Shown: positions 24,230 to 34,244, numbered from the stretch's first letter. The stretch: DNA of 40,844 bases from Actinomycetota bacterium (GCA_040757835.1 JBFLWJ010000025.1:1-40844); one strand, 5' to 3'. Program-made: numbers and translations. Notes: a model not told the origin generated them from the letters alone.

Positions 24230-24577
24230 TCAAGCCGGAGGCTCGATGTCCTCGACGACTACCTCGATGTCCTCGACGGTTATATCGGTGAGGCCCTCGA
24301 CGTACTCCTTGACCTTGCGCTTGACCTCGGCGGCAAGGTCCGGGATGTTCGTGCCGTAATCCACCTTAAGATAGACCCCGAGGCGGCATGACGAGTCTTC
24401 GCGCACCACCTTGATCCCCTTCTGCAGGAACTCCCGCTTCACCCGGGATGTCAGGCCGCCCGAGGACTTCTGCTGGAACACCGTCGCCCCCTCCACCTCG
24501 TTCGCGGCCTGGGCGGCCAGGGTGGCGATGGCCTCGTTCGAGACCTCGATGCTCTCGCTTCTCGGTTCCTCTTTCAC
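24230..24577 (-). CDS. Asp23/YloU-family protein
   Basis: 115 residues. The core (IEVSNEAIATLAAQAANEVEG to the VKVDYGTNIPDLAAEVKRKVKEYVEGLT-like part) is the Asp23/Gls24 fold, found in cell-envelope-linked proteins such as AmaP partners and YloU. The chosen start is GTG at 24577, 5 bp after AAGGAG, overlapping the cheD stop (GTGA). It is translationally coupled to the chemotaxis operon as its last gene. Asp23 proteins are not known chemotaxis components, so the link is either incidental or new. Confidence 0.85.
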   Translation of the reverse strand: MKEEPRSESIEVSNEAIATLAAQAANEVEGATVFQQKSSGGLTSRVKREFLQKGIKVVREDSSCRLGVYLKVDYGTNIPDLAAEVKRKVKEYVEGLTDITVEDIEVVVEDIEPPA

Positions 24578-25176
24578 AGCTCCTTCGCTCCGTGGTTTAT
24601 CGAGCTGATGGTCACCTTGCCGTTGGAGACGTCGAAACGCATCGTCCGTCCGTAACTCCCGCCCGTGTCCTCCGCTATCAGCTGTATCTTCAGCTCCTTC
24701 AGGACAGCCTTGGTCGCCTCGATGTTGCGCTCGCCGATTTGCATCCCCAGGCAGGGACCCGGGACGTTGCGGGGGTTCACGGCGCCAGGTATGGTGAACA
24801 TGCACGCTCCTCCGGCGATCCTGGCTTTGATGTCCGAGCGCCTGGAGCCGAGCCTCTCCATCTCCTCCACCATGGAGCTGATGGCGGTATCGGCGAACTT
24901 GCCGGGGTTCCCTTTCTTGCTCATGGACTGGGAATCGGGGAGCATGATGTGGGCCAGACCGCCGATCTTCCGCTTTTCGTCGTAGAGCGCAACCCCCACG
25001 CAGCTGCCAAGCCCGAAGCTGGCCAGCAGGTGCGGGTTGTGGGTCACGAAGTATTCCGCTACCCCTACGTTCACTACCTCTTCCGACACCGGTCCCTCAC
25101 CCCGCGTAATCCCTTGTTCCGCCAGATCTTCGTCTGCCCCACCGAGCATGATAGACGGTCCTTTTTTAACCTGCAT
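24574..25176 (-). CDS. cheD: Chemoreceptor glutamine deamidase CheD
   Basis: 200 residues. It deamidates glutamines on chemoreceptors and binds CheC. The catalytic Cys59 (GLGSCVGV) and His76 (GGLAHIMLP) are present. The first 30 residues are an extra, poorly conserved lead-in. The ATG at 25176 follows GGGAACGGG. It lies next to cheC, its known partner. Confidence 0.93.
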   Translation of the reverse strand: MQVKKGPSIMLGGADEDLAEQGITRGEGPVSEEVVNVGVAEYFVTHNPHLLASFGLGSCVGVALYDEKRKIGGLAHIMLPDSQSMSKKGNPGKFADTAISSMVEEMERLGSRRSDIKARIAGGACMFTIPGAVNPRNVPGPCLGMQIGERNIEATKAVLKELKIQLIAEDTGGSYGRTMRFDVSNGKVTISSINHGAKEL

Positions 25177-25223
25177 ATGACCCGTTCCCCGATCAACTGC
25201 TCAATCCCAGGTCCCTGCCCGCC

Positions 25224-25835
25224 TCAATCGCTCACCCCCAGCCTCCCCAGTATGATATCCAGAGACCCCAGGTCGGGGAAGAGAATGAGATGACCCTTGA
25301 TCACGTGCTCAAGGATATCGAATTCCGTCTCGATCACCAGGACGTAGTCGTCGGACTGGCTTATCTCCACCAGGATGAAGTCGATGATCGCCCCGGCCAT
25401 GTCCATGGCGAAACCGGGGACGGACGGACGCAACAGGATCCCGGTCATCTGCGACAGCGCGTTCAGGTAGGACCCCGCCAGGATGCTCCCCGTCTCCTGC
25501 AGGGCGGACTGCTCGACCGTGGTCAGGTCCGGCCGCTCCTCCCCCTCCACCATGAGGTGGGCCAGTTCGTTGGCGCTGGTCTCCGCCAGCAGAAGCAGCA
25601 TGCTGCCGGACGCGTCGCCGCTGATATGCAGGTATATCCCGACCACCGGCGTTTCCGCCCCTCCGACGAGATCCGAGACCCTCACCAGCGGCACCAAGGA
25701 GGCGCGCGGCACGCTGAGCAGCACCTTCTTGTCCACCATGGTGGATAAGGCCACGGCGGCGTTCCCGGAGCCGATATTGCCCACCTCCCGCAGGGCATCG
25801 AGCTGTAAGGGGGTGAGCCCTTTCCTCTCTGCCAT
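25224..25835 (-). CDS. cheC: CheY-P phosphatase CheC
   Basis: 203 residues. CheC has two active sites of form D/S-x3-E-x2-N-x22-P. The first is complete: Asp13, Glu17, Asn20, Pro43. In the second (Ser110, Glu114, Pro140) the Asn is replaced by Ser117, so that site is probably weak or inactive. The enzyme removes phosphate from CheY and, with CheD, drives adaptation. The ATG at 25835 follows a GGAGG-type site. Confidence 0.93.
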   Translation of the reverse strand: MAERKGLTPLQLDALREVGNIGSGNAAVALSTMVDKKVLLSVPRASLVPLVRVSDLVGGAETPVVGIYLHISGDASGSMLLLLAETSANELAHLMVEGEERPDLTTVEQSALQETGSILAGSYLNALSQMTGILLRPSVPGFAMDMAGAIIDFILVEISQSDDYVLVIETEFDILEHVIKGHLILFPDLGSLDIILGRLGVSD

Positions 25836-25874
25836 AACTCCTCCTTTCGGGGGTTTAACCGCTTTAGATCCCTA

Positions 25875-27983
25875 TCAGGATAACAGAGTAGGGATATCAA
25901 GTATAAGCGCTACATCGCCCGTTCCCAAAATAGTGGCGCCGCCGAAGCCGCGTATCCGCTTCAGGTAGCGGTCCAGGCTGGTAATGACGATCTCCTGCTG
26001 GCCCAATAACTCGTCAACCGCGATGGCCACGCTCTTGAGGGCTACTTCTACCACGACCACGGGGAAACTCCCCTGTCCGTCCTCGTCATGCAGGCCCAGG
26101 TAACGGCCCAGGCGCATCATGGGGATGGTCTCGTCCCGCAGGAAGATGACTTCCTGGCTGGACACGTATTTCACCTCGTGGGACGAGATCACGGCCGTCT
26201 CGGCCACGACCCCGAGGGGAATGGCGTATATCTCCCCCGACACCTTCACAAGAAGTGCCTGGATTATGGCCAGGGTCAGGGGCAGTTTCAAGGCGAAGCT
26301 GGTGCCCTCGCCCCTGACGCTCTGCATGATCAGCATGCCGCCCAGGGACTCCACCCGGTTCTTGACCACGTCCAGCCCCACTCCCCTTCCGGACACGCCG
26401 CTTACCTCCTCCGCCGAGGAGAAACCGGGCATGGCCAGAAAGCGGAGGACGTCTTCGGGCCCGAGGGCTTTCCTGTCCTCCTGCGCTATCAATCCCATCT
26501 TCTCGGCGATATCGAAGATCTTCTGCGTATCGACCCCCTGGCCGTCGTCGGAGACCTCGATGGAGACGTAGTTGCGGTCGCGCCTCGCCACCAGCTTTAT
26601 GCTCCCCCGACGCGGCTTGCCTCTCGCCTCGCGCTCGTCCGGGGAGTCTATGCCGTGGTCGACGGCGTTGCGCAACAGGTGCATGAGGGGGTCGCTGATC
26701 TCGTCGAGGATGGTGCGGTCCAGCTCGATGTCCTTGCCTTCGACCACGAAGTCCACGTCCTTGCCCCGGCTCTTGGCCAGGTCCCTGACCATGCGGGGGA
26801 AGCGGTTGAATATGTGTTCCACCGGCACCATGCGGGTCTTCATCACCTCGTCCTGGAGGTCCGCCGTCAGGCGAGCCATCTGGGCCAGCGCTTCCTTCAG
26901 CTCCGGGCTGTTGAGCGAGGAGGCGATCTCCTGCAGCCTGGTGCGGTTTATGACCAGCTCGCCGATGAGGTTCATCAGGTTGTCCAGGCGCGAGATGTTC
27001 ACGCGCACGCTCTGGGTGCGCACCGGCGGCGCCGTGGCGGCGCTGTCAAACGGCCTGGTCTCGACGGCCTCTGCCCTTTCGGCCTCTTCCTCGTACGCCT
27101 CTCCCGCTTCTTCTTCCTCCTTGATGGGTTGCTCCATGCCGTCCGGGGGCAGCAACTCTACCTCTTGCACCTCCGCTATGGTCAACAACGCCCTGCGCAC
27201 CGCCTCCGTTCCCTCCTCGGTCACGAAAAGCACCTCGAAGGAGCGGTCGAATTTTTCGTCCTCCAGGTCCTCGACGGAGGGGCGCGAGGTCGCCACCCGT
27301 CCTATCTGAGCGAGTTTCTTAAAGATCATGAAGACCCTGACCGATTTCAGGACGCAGTCCTTGTCCAGGGTGATGCGCAGGCGAAGGCTCTTTTCCTCCG
27401 CCCCTTCCCCGGCTATGGCCTCCGGCCCCTCCTCCGCGGCCACTCCCGCCTCTTGCGCCGCCACCGCTTCTTCTTCCGCCGGCTCGACCTGCGCCCCCTC
27501 CTCTTCCTCCCGCTGCGCGGCCGCGGCCTTGGCCTTCCGGCCGGGCTTCTTCTTGGCGGGTTCCGGGGGTTTCTCCAGCCCCGTAAGGCTGCCTTTCTCC
27601 CCCGCATAAACAGCCCGCAGGGCCTCTATCAGCGCCCTGGTGTCCAGCGCCTTGCCGCCCTCCTGGGCGATGTTCGCGACCATCGCGCCCAGCATGTCGA
27701 AGCACCCGAAGAGCAGGTCGACGATGTCCGTGTCCACCTCGATATCCCCACTGCGCAGGCCGTCCAGTACGTTCTCCATCTCGTGCGACAGTTCCGTGAG
27801 CTGGTCGAAACCCATGGTCGCGGACATGCCCTTCAGGGTGTGGGCGGAGCGGAATATCTCGGTGAGGACGTCCGGGTTTCCCGGGTCCTTTTCCAGGTCC
27901 ACCATGGACTGGTTGAGGGTTTCCAGGTGTTCCTGGGCTTCGTTGATGAAGAGCTCTTTATATTGAGAGATGTCCATATCCAT
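25875..27983 (-). CDS. cheA: Chemotaxis histidine kinase CheA
   Basis: 702 residues. The phosphotransfer domain has His48 in SAHTLKGMSA. An Ala/Glu/Lys-rich linker (130-200) leads to a CheY-binding P2-like domain (about 205-285), a second acidic linker, the dimerisation helices (VNISRLDNLMNLIGELVINR), the ATPase domain (LLRNAVDHGID, GVSGRGVGLDVV) and a C-terminal CheW-like domain. All kinase motifs are intact. It phosphorylates CheY and CheB in response to receptors. The start is ATG at 27983; a second ATG two codons on is possible. Confidence 0.96.
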   Translation of the reverse strand: MDMDISQYKELFINEAQEHLETLNQSMVDLEKDPGNPDVLTEIFRSAHTLKGMSATMGFDQLTELSHEMENVLDGLRSGDIEVDTDIVDLLFGCFDMLGAMVANIAQEGGKALDTRALIEALRAVYAGEKGSLTGLEKPPEPAKKKPGRKAKAAAAQREEEEGAQVEPAEEEAVAAQEAGVAAEEGPEAIAGEGAEEKSLRLRITLDKDCVLKSVRVFMIFKKLAQIGRVATSRPSVEDLEDEKFDRSFEVLFVTEEGTEAVRRALLTIAEVQEVELLPPDGMEQPIKEEEEAGEAYEEEAERAEAVETRPFDSAATAPPVRTQSVRVNISRLDNLMNLIGELVINRTRLQEIASSLNSPELKEALAQMARLTADLQDEVMKTRMVPVEHIFNRFPRMVRDLAKSRGKDVDFVVEGKDIELDRTILDEISDPLMHLLRNAVDHGIDSPDEREARGKPRRGSIKLVARRDRNYVSIEVSDDGQGVDTQKIFDIAEKMGLIAQEDRKALGPEDVLRFLAMPGFSSAEEVSGVSGRGVGLDVVKNRVESLGGMLIMQSVRGEGTSFALKLPLTLAIIQALLVKVSGEIYAIPLGVVAETAVISSHEVKYVSSQEVIFLRDETIPMMRLGRYLGLHDEDGQGSFPVVVVEVALKSVAIAVDELLGQQEIVITSLDRYLKRIRGFGGATILGTGDVALILDIPTLLS

Positions 27984-28024
27984 GCGGCGGCATCCCTTTC
28001 AGGCTGAGATCATCACAGTTGCTG

Positions 28025-29077
28025 TTACAACAGCTCCATCACCTTGTCCGGTATCATCTCCAGGGCAACGACCCAGTCGACACAGCCCTTCTCTATGGCC
28101 ACCTTGGGCATCCCGAACACCAGGCACGTCTCTTCGTCCTGGGCCACCGTTGACCCTTTGCCGTTCTTTATCTTTTCCATGCCCTTGGCGCCGTCCGAGC
28201 CCATGCCGGTCATGATCACGCCCACCGCCGCACCGCCGTATACTTCGGAGGCGGTGACCATGGTCGTATCGATATGGGGCGAGGCGCCCACACGGTACTT
28301 CGAGTCCATCAGTTCGACCCTGCCCGACCGCGATGTGTCCGACACCACCATTAGGTCCTTTCCCCCCGGCGCCACCAGGACGCGTCCGGGGACCAGCTCC
28401 TCGTTCTCCTCGGCCTCTTTCACCTGCAGCGCGCAGATGTTGTTGAGCCTGCCGGCAAAGGAACGCGTGAAAACACCCGGCATGTGCTGCACGATGATGA
28501 TGGAGGCTGGGGTGTCCGCGGGGAACCGAGGCATTATCTCCGCCAGGGCTTTCGGCCCGCCCGCCGAGGCGCCTATGACCACGACCTTCTCTCCTCCCGC
28601 CACAGCCCTGGAGACGGCGGGTTTCTTGCCCGCCCTGCGGCGCGCCTGCCTCCCCATGATGTAGTCGCGCGCCTGTGCCGCGGTCTTTACTTTGAGCAAG
28701 ACCTCCTCCCGCACCTCCTTGACCGCGGAGGGGTAGTGCGAGGGCTTGGTGATGAAATCCACGGCCCCCAGCTCCAGGGCCTTCAGGGTGGCCGTGGCTC
28801 CTTTCTGGGCCAGCGCGCTGAGCATCACCACCGGCAGGGGGTGCTTGCGCATGATGTACTCCAGCGCGGTGATGCCGTCCATCTCCGGCATGTGTATGTC
28901 CATGGTCACCACATCGGGCTCGAGCTCGGCCACGGCGCGGATGGCTTCTACGCCATTGGATGCGGTGCCGATCACTTCCGTCTCGGAGTCCCCGTTGATG
29001 ACGTCCATCAGGAGCTTGCGTACCAGGGCGGAATCGTCAACGACAAGTACCCGGATTTTCTGGGGCAAAAGATTCAC
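28025..29077 (-). CDS. cheB: Protein-glutamate methylesterase CheB
   Basis: 350 residues. The receiver domain has Asp14, Asp15 and phosphoacceptor Asp60 (TMDIHMPEMDG). The methylesterase domain has the triad Ser171 (GASAGGP), His198 (VQHMP) and Asp295 (GMGSDGAKG). It removes methyl groups from receptor glutamates when phosphorylated by CheA. Complete and of normal length. Confidence 0.96.
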   Translation of the reverse strand: MNLLPQKIRVLVVDDSALVRKLLMDVINGDSETEVIGTASNGVEAIRAVAELEPDVVTMDIHMPEMDGITALEYIMRKHPLPVVMLSALAQKGATATLKALELGAVDFITKPSHYPSAVKEVREEVLLKVKTAAQARDYIMGRQARRRAGKKPAVSRAVAGGEKVVVIGASAGGPKALAEIMPRFPADTPASIIIVQHMPGVFTRSFAGRLNNICALQVKEAEENEELVPGRVLVAPGGKDLMVVSDTSRSGRVELMDSKYRVGASPHIDTTMVTASEVYGGAAVGVIMTGMGSDGAKGMEKIKNGKGSTVAQDEETCLVFGMPKVAIEKGCVDWVVALEMIPDKVMELL

Positions 29078-29102
29078 CTCCTCCCCGCACGGGGAGAGCA
29101 GA

Positions 29103-29468
29103 TCATTCCTTGAGGGCTTTCTCCACAGCCTCTATGACCTTAGACGGTTGAAAAGGCTTGATGATAAAGTCCTTAGCCCCTGCCTCCAAGGCTTCCACCA
29201 CCAGAGGTTGCTGCCCCATGGCGCTGCACATCAGGATCTTAGCATCGGGGTCTATCTTCATTATCTGCTTGACCGCCTCGATGCCGTCCATCTCCGGCAT
29301 GACGATGTCCATGGTCACCAGGTCCGGCCTCATCTCCTTGAAGCGCTCCACCGCTTCAACGCCGTTCTCGGCCTCGCCAACCACATCGAAGCCGTCTTTG
29401 GACAGGATGTCCCTGATCATCATGCGCATAAAGAGGGCATCATCGACGATCAGCACGGTCGGCGCCAT
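29103..29468 (-). CDS. cheY: Chemotaxis response regulator CheY
   Basis: 121 residues, single receiver domain. Asp9, Asp10, phosphoacceptor Asp54 (TMDIVMPEMDG), Ser82 and Lys104 (KPFQ). It lies between cheW and cheB. It would carry the signal to a motor; no motor genes are seen here. Confidence 0.94.
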   Translation of the reverse strand: MAPTVLIVDDALFMRMMIRDILSKDGFDVVGEAENGVEAVERFKEMRPDLVTMDIVMPEMDGIEAVKQIMKIDPDAKILMCSAMGQQPLVVEALEAGAKDFIIKPFQPSKVIEAVEKALKE

Positions 29469-29514
29469 CCTTTCCTCCTTTCATCTACCCTTCGCTATTC
29501 CACGCTTCTTGTGG

Positions 29515-29982
29515 TTAAAACCCGAGTCCCGCCATCTCCTGCAGCGAGAGCACCTTGGTCAGGTCGAGCAGGATTATCAGGCGGTTGTCCTGCTTCACCA
29601 CTCCCTGCAGGTAAGCGGCTGAGATGTCCGTGGCCAGGGTCGGGCTCGGCTCCACCTCATCGGCGCTGATGCGCAGCACCTCGGACACCGCATCCACGAT
29701 CATGCCCACCTTGATGTCTTCAGCCTCTACCACGATGATGCGGGTGTCGCTGTCCCTCTCCCCAACCTCCAGGTTGAGGCGCTTCGACAGCTCCACCACG
29801 GCGATGATCTGTCCGCGCAGGTTGATGATGCCCTCCACGAAATGGGGGCTCTTCGGCATGCGCGTTATCTCCTCCATGCGCATGATCTCGCGCACCTGGG
29901 TCACCTCTACGGCGAATTCCTCCCGCCCCAGGCTGAAAACGACCAGCTGGAGCTCGTCCGCCGCCCTGGCATCGTCCGCCAT
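29515..29982 (-). CDS. cheW: Chemotaxis coupling protein CheW
   Basis: 155 residues. Links CheA to receptors. The family motifs REEFAVEVTQVREIMRM, INLRGQIIAVVEL and a DAVSEVLRI stretch are present. I chose the ATG at 29982, 6 bp after GGAGGAG; the ATG two codons earlier abuts that site. Confidence 0.95.
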   Translation of the reverse strand: MADDARAADELQLVVFSLGREEFAVEVTQVREIMRMEEITRMPKSPHFVEGIINLRGQIIAVVELSKRLNLEVGERDSDTRIIVVEAEDIKVGMIVDAVSEVLRISADEVEPSPTLATDISAAYLQGVVKQDNRLIILLDLTKVLSLQEMAGLGF

Positions 29983-30072
29983 GATCATCTCCTCCCGCGC
30001 TATGCGCGCCGCCTCGCCATAAGCTCAATATATCCCAACTCCCAGCCGCTCACAACGAACGGCCGGCCGGGG

Positions 30073-31365
30073 TCACACCCTGTATTCCCGCTGTATCTCG
30101 CGCAGGCGGTTGGCTATCTCGTCCAGCTCCTGCGCCGCGGCCGTGACCTCCTGCATGGCCGCCGTCTGCTCCTCGATGGAAGCCGAGACCTCCTCGGTGG
30201 AGGCGGCCGACTCTTGCGAGATGCCGGCGATGGAGTTCATCACCTCGACCACCTTACCGCTCTTCTCGGCTATCTGCTGCGTCGCCTCGAATATGGCCGA
30301 GACCCTCTCGGCGATGCTCTGAGAGGCGTCGTCGATCTCCCGCAGCATGAACTGGGCTTCCGCGACCACGAGGTTCCCCTCCTCGGCCTCCAGCGTTCCG
30401 CCCTCCATGCCTTCGATGGTATGATCGATGCCGCGCTGTATCTCCCGCACCAGGTTGGCGATCTGCGACGCCGCCTTGGCCGAGCCCTCCGCCAGCGTCC
30501 TCACCTCGCCGGCGACCACCGCGAAACCCCTGCCCTGTTCGCCCGCACGCGCCGCCTCGATGGCCGCGTTGAGCGCCAGCAGGTTGGTCTGGTCGGCGAT
30601 GGAGGTGATGACGTCCACTATCAGTCCGATCTGAGCGGAGTGTTCGCCCAGTTCCCTGACGGCGTTTGCGGATGAGTCCACGGTGTCCTTTATCTGCTGC
30701 ATCTTCTTGGTCGCCCTCTGCACGGCTATTACGCCCTTCTCCACCGTCTCCCTGGCCTGGGCGCTGAACTGGCTGGCCTCCTGGCTGCGGTCGGAGGCGT
30801 TCTGTATCTCTTCCACGATCTCGGTCACCGTTCCCTGGGCCTGCATGATGGCGTGCACCTGCTCCTCGGAACCGCGGGCCAGCTGAGAGATGGTGTTGGC
30901 CGTGTCCTGCGCCGTCTCGGTGGTCTCGCGGGAGACGCTCGACATCATCTCGCTGGCCGCGGTGAGGTGGTCGGCAGTTTCTGCCTGCTTCCTGAGCATG
31001 CTTCGCATGGACTCCGCGAGATCGTTCAGGCCGTCGAAGAGGTCCCTGAACATGCCTTCCTTGAACGGCGTCTCCACGTGGGCCGTGAAGTCCCTCTGGT
31101 TCATCCTTCTGATGGTCATCTCCATGCCACCCAGGGGCCGGACATATACGCGCGTCAGGTAAAAGACGGCGGACGCGACGATCAGCGCAACCAGGACCGC
31201 GCCGAACAGCAGTCCCGTCAGGGCCGGGCTCCAGGACAACTCCACCGCCGCATAGCATATGCCGATGATCCCGCCCACTCCCAGCGGGAACGCGATCGCC
31301 GCGGCCAGCAGGAATATCTTCATGGCCTCCCTGCGGAACTTCGCCTCCTCGTCTTCCATCCCCAC
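30073..31365 (-). CDS. Methyl-accepting chemotaxis protein without a periplasmic sensor
   Basis: 430 residues. Two membrane segments (about 16-40 and 47-72) are joined by only a few residues, so there is no external ligand domain. A HAMP-like part follows ([19 protein letters not shown]), then a long coiled-coil signalling domain whose tip has [21 protein letters not shown] and [12 protein letters not shown]. It may sense membrane state or serve as a scaffold. The start may be GTG 31365 or ATG 31359; it lies 7 bp after the other receptor gene, so the two are cotranscribed. Confidence 0.92.
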   Translation of the reverse strand: MGMEDEEAKFRREAMKIFLLAAAIAFPLGVGGIIGICYAAVELSWSPALTGLLFGAVLVALIVASAVFYLTRVYVRPLGGMEMTIRRMNQRDFTAHVETPFKEGMFRDLFDGLNDLAESMRSMLRKQAETADHLTAASEMMSSVSRETTETAQDTANTISQLARGSEEQVHAIMQAQGTVTEIVEEIQNASDRSQEASQFSAQARETVEKGVIAVQRATKKMQQIKDTVDSSANAVRELGEHSAQIGLIVDVITSIADQTNLLALNAAIEAARAGEQGRGFAVVAGEVRTLAEGSAKAASQIANLVREIQRGIDHTIEGMEGGTLEAEEGNLVVAEAQFMLREIDDASQSIAERVSAIFEATQQIAEKSGKVVEVMNSIAGISQESAASTEEVSASIEEQTAAMQEVTAAAQELDEIANRLREIQREYRV

Positions 31366-31372
31366 CCCCCGC

Positions 31373-32755
31373 CTATACCCGGAACCCTCGTACCAGCTGG
31401 TTCAGCTTTTCCGCCATGGCCGCCAGCTCCGCCGCCGCGGCGGCCATCTCCTGCATGGACGCCGTCTGCTCCTGTACCGTCGCCGAAGCCTCCTCGGAGG
31501 AAGCGGCGGTCTCGTCGGCGATGCTGGCGATCTCGGTGATGGCCTTCAGCGCCTCGTCGTTGCCCAGCACCTGCTCCCGCGTGGTCTCGGCGATCTCGCT
31601 GGCATAGCGCGAGGTGCTCTGGATGGAGACGGCGATCTCCTGCAGGGCCCTCCCGGCCTTCTCCACTACCTCGGTGCCCCCCTTGACCTGGTCTATGGCC
31701 GAATCGATGCTCCCCCGCATCTTGTTGACCCCGGCCTGTATCTCGCGGATGAGGTTGGATATCTGCTCCGCGGACTTGCGTGAGTTCTCCGCCAGGCTCC
31801 TGACCTCCTCCGCCACCACGGCGAAGCCTCTGCCCTGCTCGCCCGCGCGCGCCGCTTCGATGGCGGCGTTGAGGGCCAGCAGGTTGGTCTGGTCGGCCAC
31901 GCTGGTGATGACGTCGACGATGATCCCGATCTGCATGAAGCGCTCCTCCAGGCCGGTGCTCGCTTCCACCACCGCCTCGGCCGCGCCGCGGATCACGTCC
32001 ATGGCGCTCGCCGTGTCCACGGCAGCCTCTGCCCCCCTCTGGGCGGTCTCTATCGCCTCCATCGCCGCCTGGTTGGACAGGTCGGCCTTCTCGGCCATCT
32101 CCTGCATGGAGGAACTCATCATCTCCATGGTGTGCGAGGTGTCCAGCACGCGTCGGGCCTGTTCTTCTCCACCCTTGGCGATATGCGAGATGGTGCTCGA
32201 GATGTCCTGGCTGGAGGCGTTCATCTGCTGGATGACGGCCGACATCTGCTCCGCGCTGCTGTTGAGCTCGCTGGCTATTTTGCCGATCTCGGCCACCGAT
32301 CCCCGCAGGGCGCTGATCATGACGTTGATGGAATCCGCCAGCCCCCCGAAGGTCTGGCGGTCTTTGACCACTATCTGGCGGGTAAGGTCTCCGTCTCCGG
32401 CTGCGACCTGCTGGACCTGCCACGTCATCTCCTTCATCGAGCCTGAAAGCCAGCGGAAGAAGAGCAGGGCCGCCAAGGCCGCAAGGACCAGTTCCAGGGC
32501 GAAGAGGATGATGGCCGCGACAAGGGCGCCACTCAAGAGTCCGTCCGTGGATTCGATCAGCTCCTGCTGCTCCCCGCTGTCCCTCGCTACGGCGGCATCT
32601 CCAGCCCTGGATGCCCCCGTAGCCAGCAGGGCTATGCCCACCACGCCAGAAGCAAGAACTAGGACCAGAAAGAAAGCCGCCGCCGCCAGGGCCAGGGTAC
32701 GGATGCTCAGCTTGGCCCCGGGGTCCCTCTCGACCGCTTCGTCACTCTTTTTCAT
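31373..32755 (-). CDS. Methyl-accepting chemotaxis protein
   Basis: 460 residues. Membrane segments near 20-42 and 75-100 enclose a short (about 30-residue) external loop, followed by HAMP ([15 protein letters not shown]) and the signalling coiled coil with the tip [21 protein letters not shown]. The external loop is too small for a standard sensor domain. I chose the ATG at 32755, 8 bp after GGAGG; the frame is open further upstream but has no similarity there. Confidence 0.92.
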   Translation of the reverse strand: MKKSDEAVERDPGAKLSIRTLALAAAAFFLVLVLASGVVGIALLATGASRAGDAAVARDSGEQQELIESTDGLLSGALVAAIILFALELVLAALAALLFFRWLSGSMKEMTWQVQQVAAGDGDLTRQIVVKDRQTFGGLADSINVMISALRGSVAEIGKIASELNSSAEQMSAVIQQMNASSQDISSTISHIAKGGEEQARRVLDTSHTMEMMSSSMQEMAEKADLSNQAAMEAIETAQRGAEAAVDTASAMDVIRGAAEAVVEASTGLEERFMQIGIIVDVITSVADQTNLLALNAAIEAARAGEQGRGFAVVAEEVRSLAENSRKSAEQISNLIREIQAGVNKMRGSIDSAIDQVKGGTEVVEKAGRALQEIAVSIQSTSRYASEIAETTREQVLGNDEALKAITEIASIADETAASSEEASATVQEQTASMQEMAAAAAELAAMAEKLNQLVRGFRV

Positions 32756-33041
32756 GGACCATACCTCCACTATCTTTAAACCGTTCCGCTGGCGGCCCTC
32801 CGGTCCGGTCCCCGTTGTCTCCAGGGCGTGAAACGCCGCCGCTCTCTCCGGCACCACTACCTAATAGTTTTTCCCTGGCTGCCCGTTCTCCCTTCTCCGG
32901 GGTTCGTGCTGCCGTTTTTCTTTCTCTCATGGTCCGAGGTTTCTTGTCTTCCGCAACACTCTCCCTATTGTTTCGACTTCCATGCCTTTCTGCTGAATGG
33001 TTTCCGTGCCCGGCTCCCTGGGCCTCCAGGAAGGCCTTGCC
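32756..33041. other. Gap between cheR and the receptor genes
   Basis: 286 bp. A minus-strand frame at 32930-32742 could encode a basic 62-residue peptide overlapping the receptor start, but it has no ribosome-binding site I trust. No riboswitch or sigma-28 promoter motif was recognised. Confidence 0.35.
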
Positions 33042-33938
33042 TCACCGTGCCGCTGACCGCCGCTCGGGCTCGGCCTTGAAGGTCGCGCCATCCTTGCGGT
33101 AGACCCTCTCCCTCCTGCTGAAGGGGGTCAGTCCGCTCTCGGTCATGCCCAGGATGGCCTCGCTCTTGCCCAGCACCAGAAAGCCGCCAGGGCGCAGGCA
33201 CTTGTGGAACGTCTCCAGGATGTGGTGCTGCTTCTCCCTCTCGAAATATATGAGCACGTTGCGGCAGAGAATGAGGTCGAGGTGGCGCAGGGGCGGGTGT
33301 TGCATGATGTCCAGGAGCAGAAACCGTACAGGCCGTTTTATCTCCTCTTTGATTACGTACCGCTCCCCATCCCTTTCGAAGTAGTCGTCCAGGACCATGC
33401 CGGGAAGCAGTTTGGCCTCCTCGTAGCTGCCCGCCCGGGCCTTCTCCAGCGCTTTGTCGTCGAGATCGGTAGCCGTTATGCGCAGCATCCAGGACTCTGG
33501 CCCCTTCTCCCTGGCCAGGGCCTCCCGGAAGAGGATGGACATGGAATACGGCTCTTCGCCGGTGGCGCAGCCCGCGCTCCAGGCGCGCAGGCTGAACGCG
33601 CGGTTCTCTCTTTTATAATGCAACAGTTCCGGGATGACCTGCTTCCTTATCACCGCGTATACGTCCGGGTCGCGGAAGAACTCGGTCACGTTTATGGTCA
33701 GGTCGTTGATAAGGCGCTTGCATTCGTCGCGGTCCTTCTTCACGTACTGGCGGTATTGCAGGTAATCGCTGCACCCGGTGGCCCTCATGCGCACGCCTAT
33801 GCGCCGTTTCAGGTAGTTCGGCTTGTACTGCCTCAGGTTGAGGCCCATGTCCTCCTGTAGTTGGCGAAGGAGCATGTCCAGCCCAGCTTCGCTTTCCCTC
33901 GCCTTCTCTCTCGCATCCTCGAGATCAGACCCGTTCAT
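33042..33938 (-). CDS. cheR: Chemotaxis protein methyltransferase CheR
   Basis: 298 residues. Methylates receptor glutamates with S-adenosylmethionine. An N-terminal helical domain (YLKRRIGVRMRATG) precedes the SAM domain with the family motifs NVTEFFRD, WSAGCATGEEPYS, ATDLD and CRNVLIYF. I chose the ATG at 33938 after GGAGAAGAG; the ATG at 33965 lacks a site. It is the first gene of the chemotaxis cluster, 286 bp before the receptors. Confidence 0.95.
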   Translation of the reverse strand: MNGSDLEDAREKARESEAGLDMLLRQLQEDMGLNLRQYKPNYLKRRIGVRMRATGCSDYLQYRQYVKKDRDECKRLINDLTINVTEFFRDPDVYAVIRKQVIPELLHYKRENRAFSLRAWSAGCATGEEPYSMSILFREALAREKGPESWMLRITATDLDDKALEKARAGSYEEAKLLPGMVLDDYFERDGERYVIKEEIKRPVRFLLLDIMQHPPLRHLDLILCRNVLIYFEREKQHHILETFHKCLRPGGFLVLGKSEAILGMTESGLTPFSRRERVYRKDGATFKAEPERRSAAR

Positions 33939-34244
33939 CTCTTCTCCATGTTCCACCAACGACATGAATCGCCCGCGGGTCTTCCCGGGTGGGCAACACG
34001 GCCCATCGCAGCATCCCCCGTATATCGTGACCCGGCAAGGGCAAGCCCAGGCTCAGCACAGGACAACCCGCTTCCTGCAATGCAGTTATCGACCCAGCCA
34101 GCCCCTTTCTTAACCGCCACGGAAAGCTCTGGAAGTGCAGCGATATCCCGGCGGTTCGCTGTCAAGCCCCCGGGGAATGCTTTATACTACTTCTCATAAA
34201 GACGGAGCTTGCCGGGGTTTTCCGTACTGAAGAGGTGTATAGAC
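33939..34244. other. Divergent intergenic region, cheR / aminotransferase
   Basis: 306 bp. It contains the promoter at 34160-34188 for the plus-strand genes. For the chemotaxis operon I see only weak candidates (a GATATAC near 34020 on the minus strand). No gene or RNA was recognised. Confidence 0.4.
34160..34188 (+). promoter_or_regulatory. Promoter of the aminotransferase-ddl pair
   Basis: -35 TGTCAA (34160-34165), 17-bp spacer, -10 TATACT (34183-34188), about 57 bp before the ATG at 34245. Confidence 0.6.

Noticed and set aside
32742..32930. 62-residue basic peptide upstream of the receptor gene
   Set aside because: No credible ribosome-binding site, overlaps the receptor start, low-complexity charged sequence.
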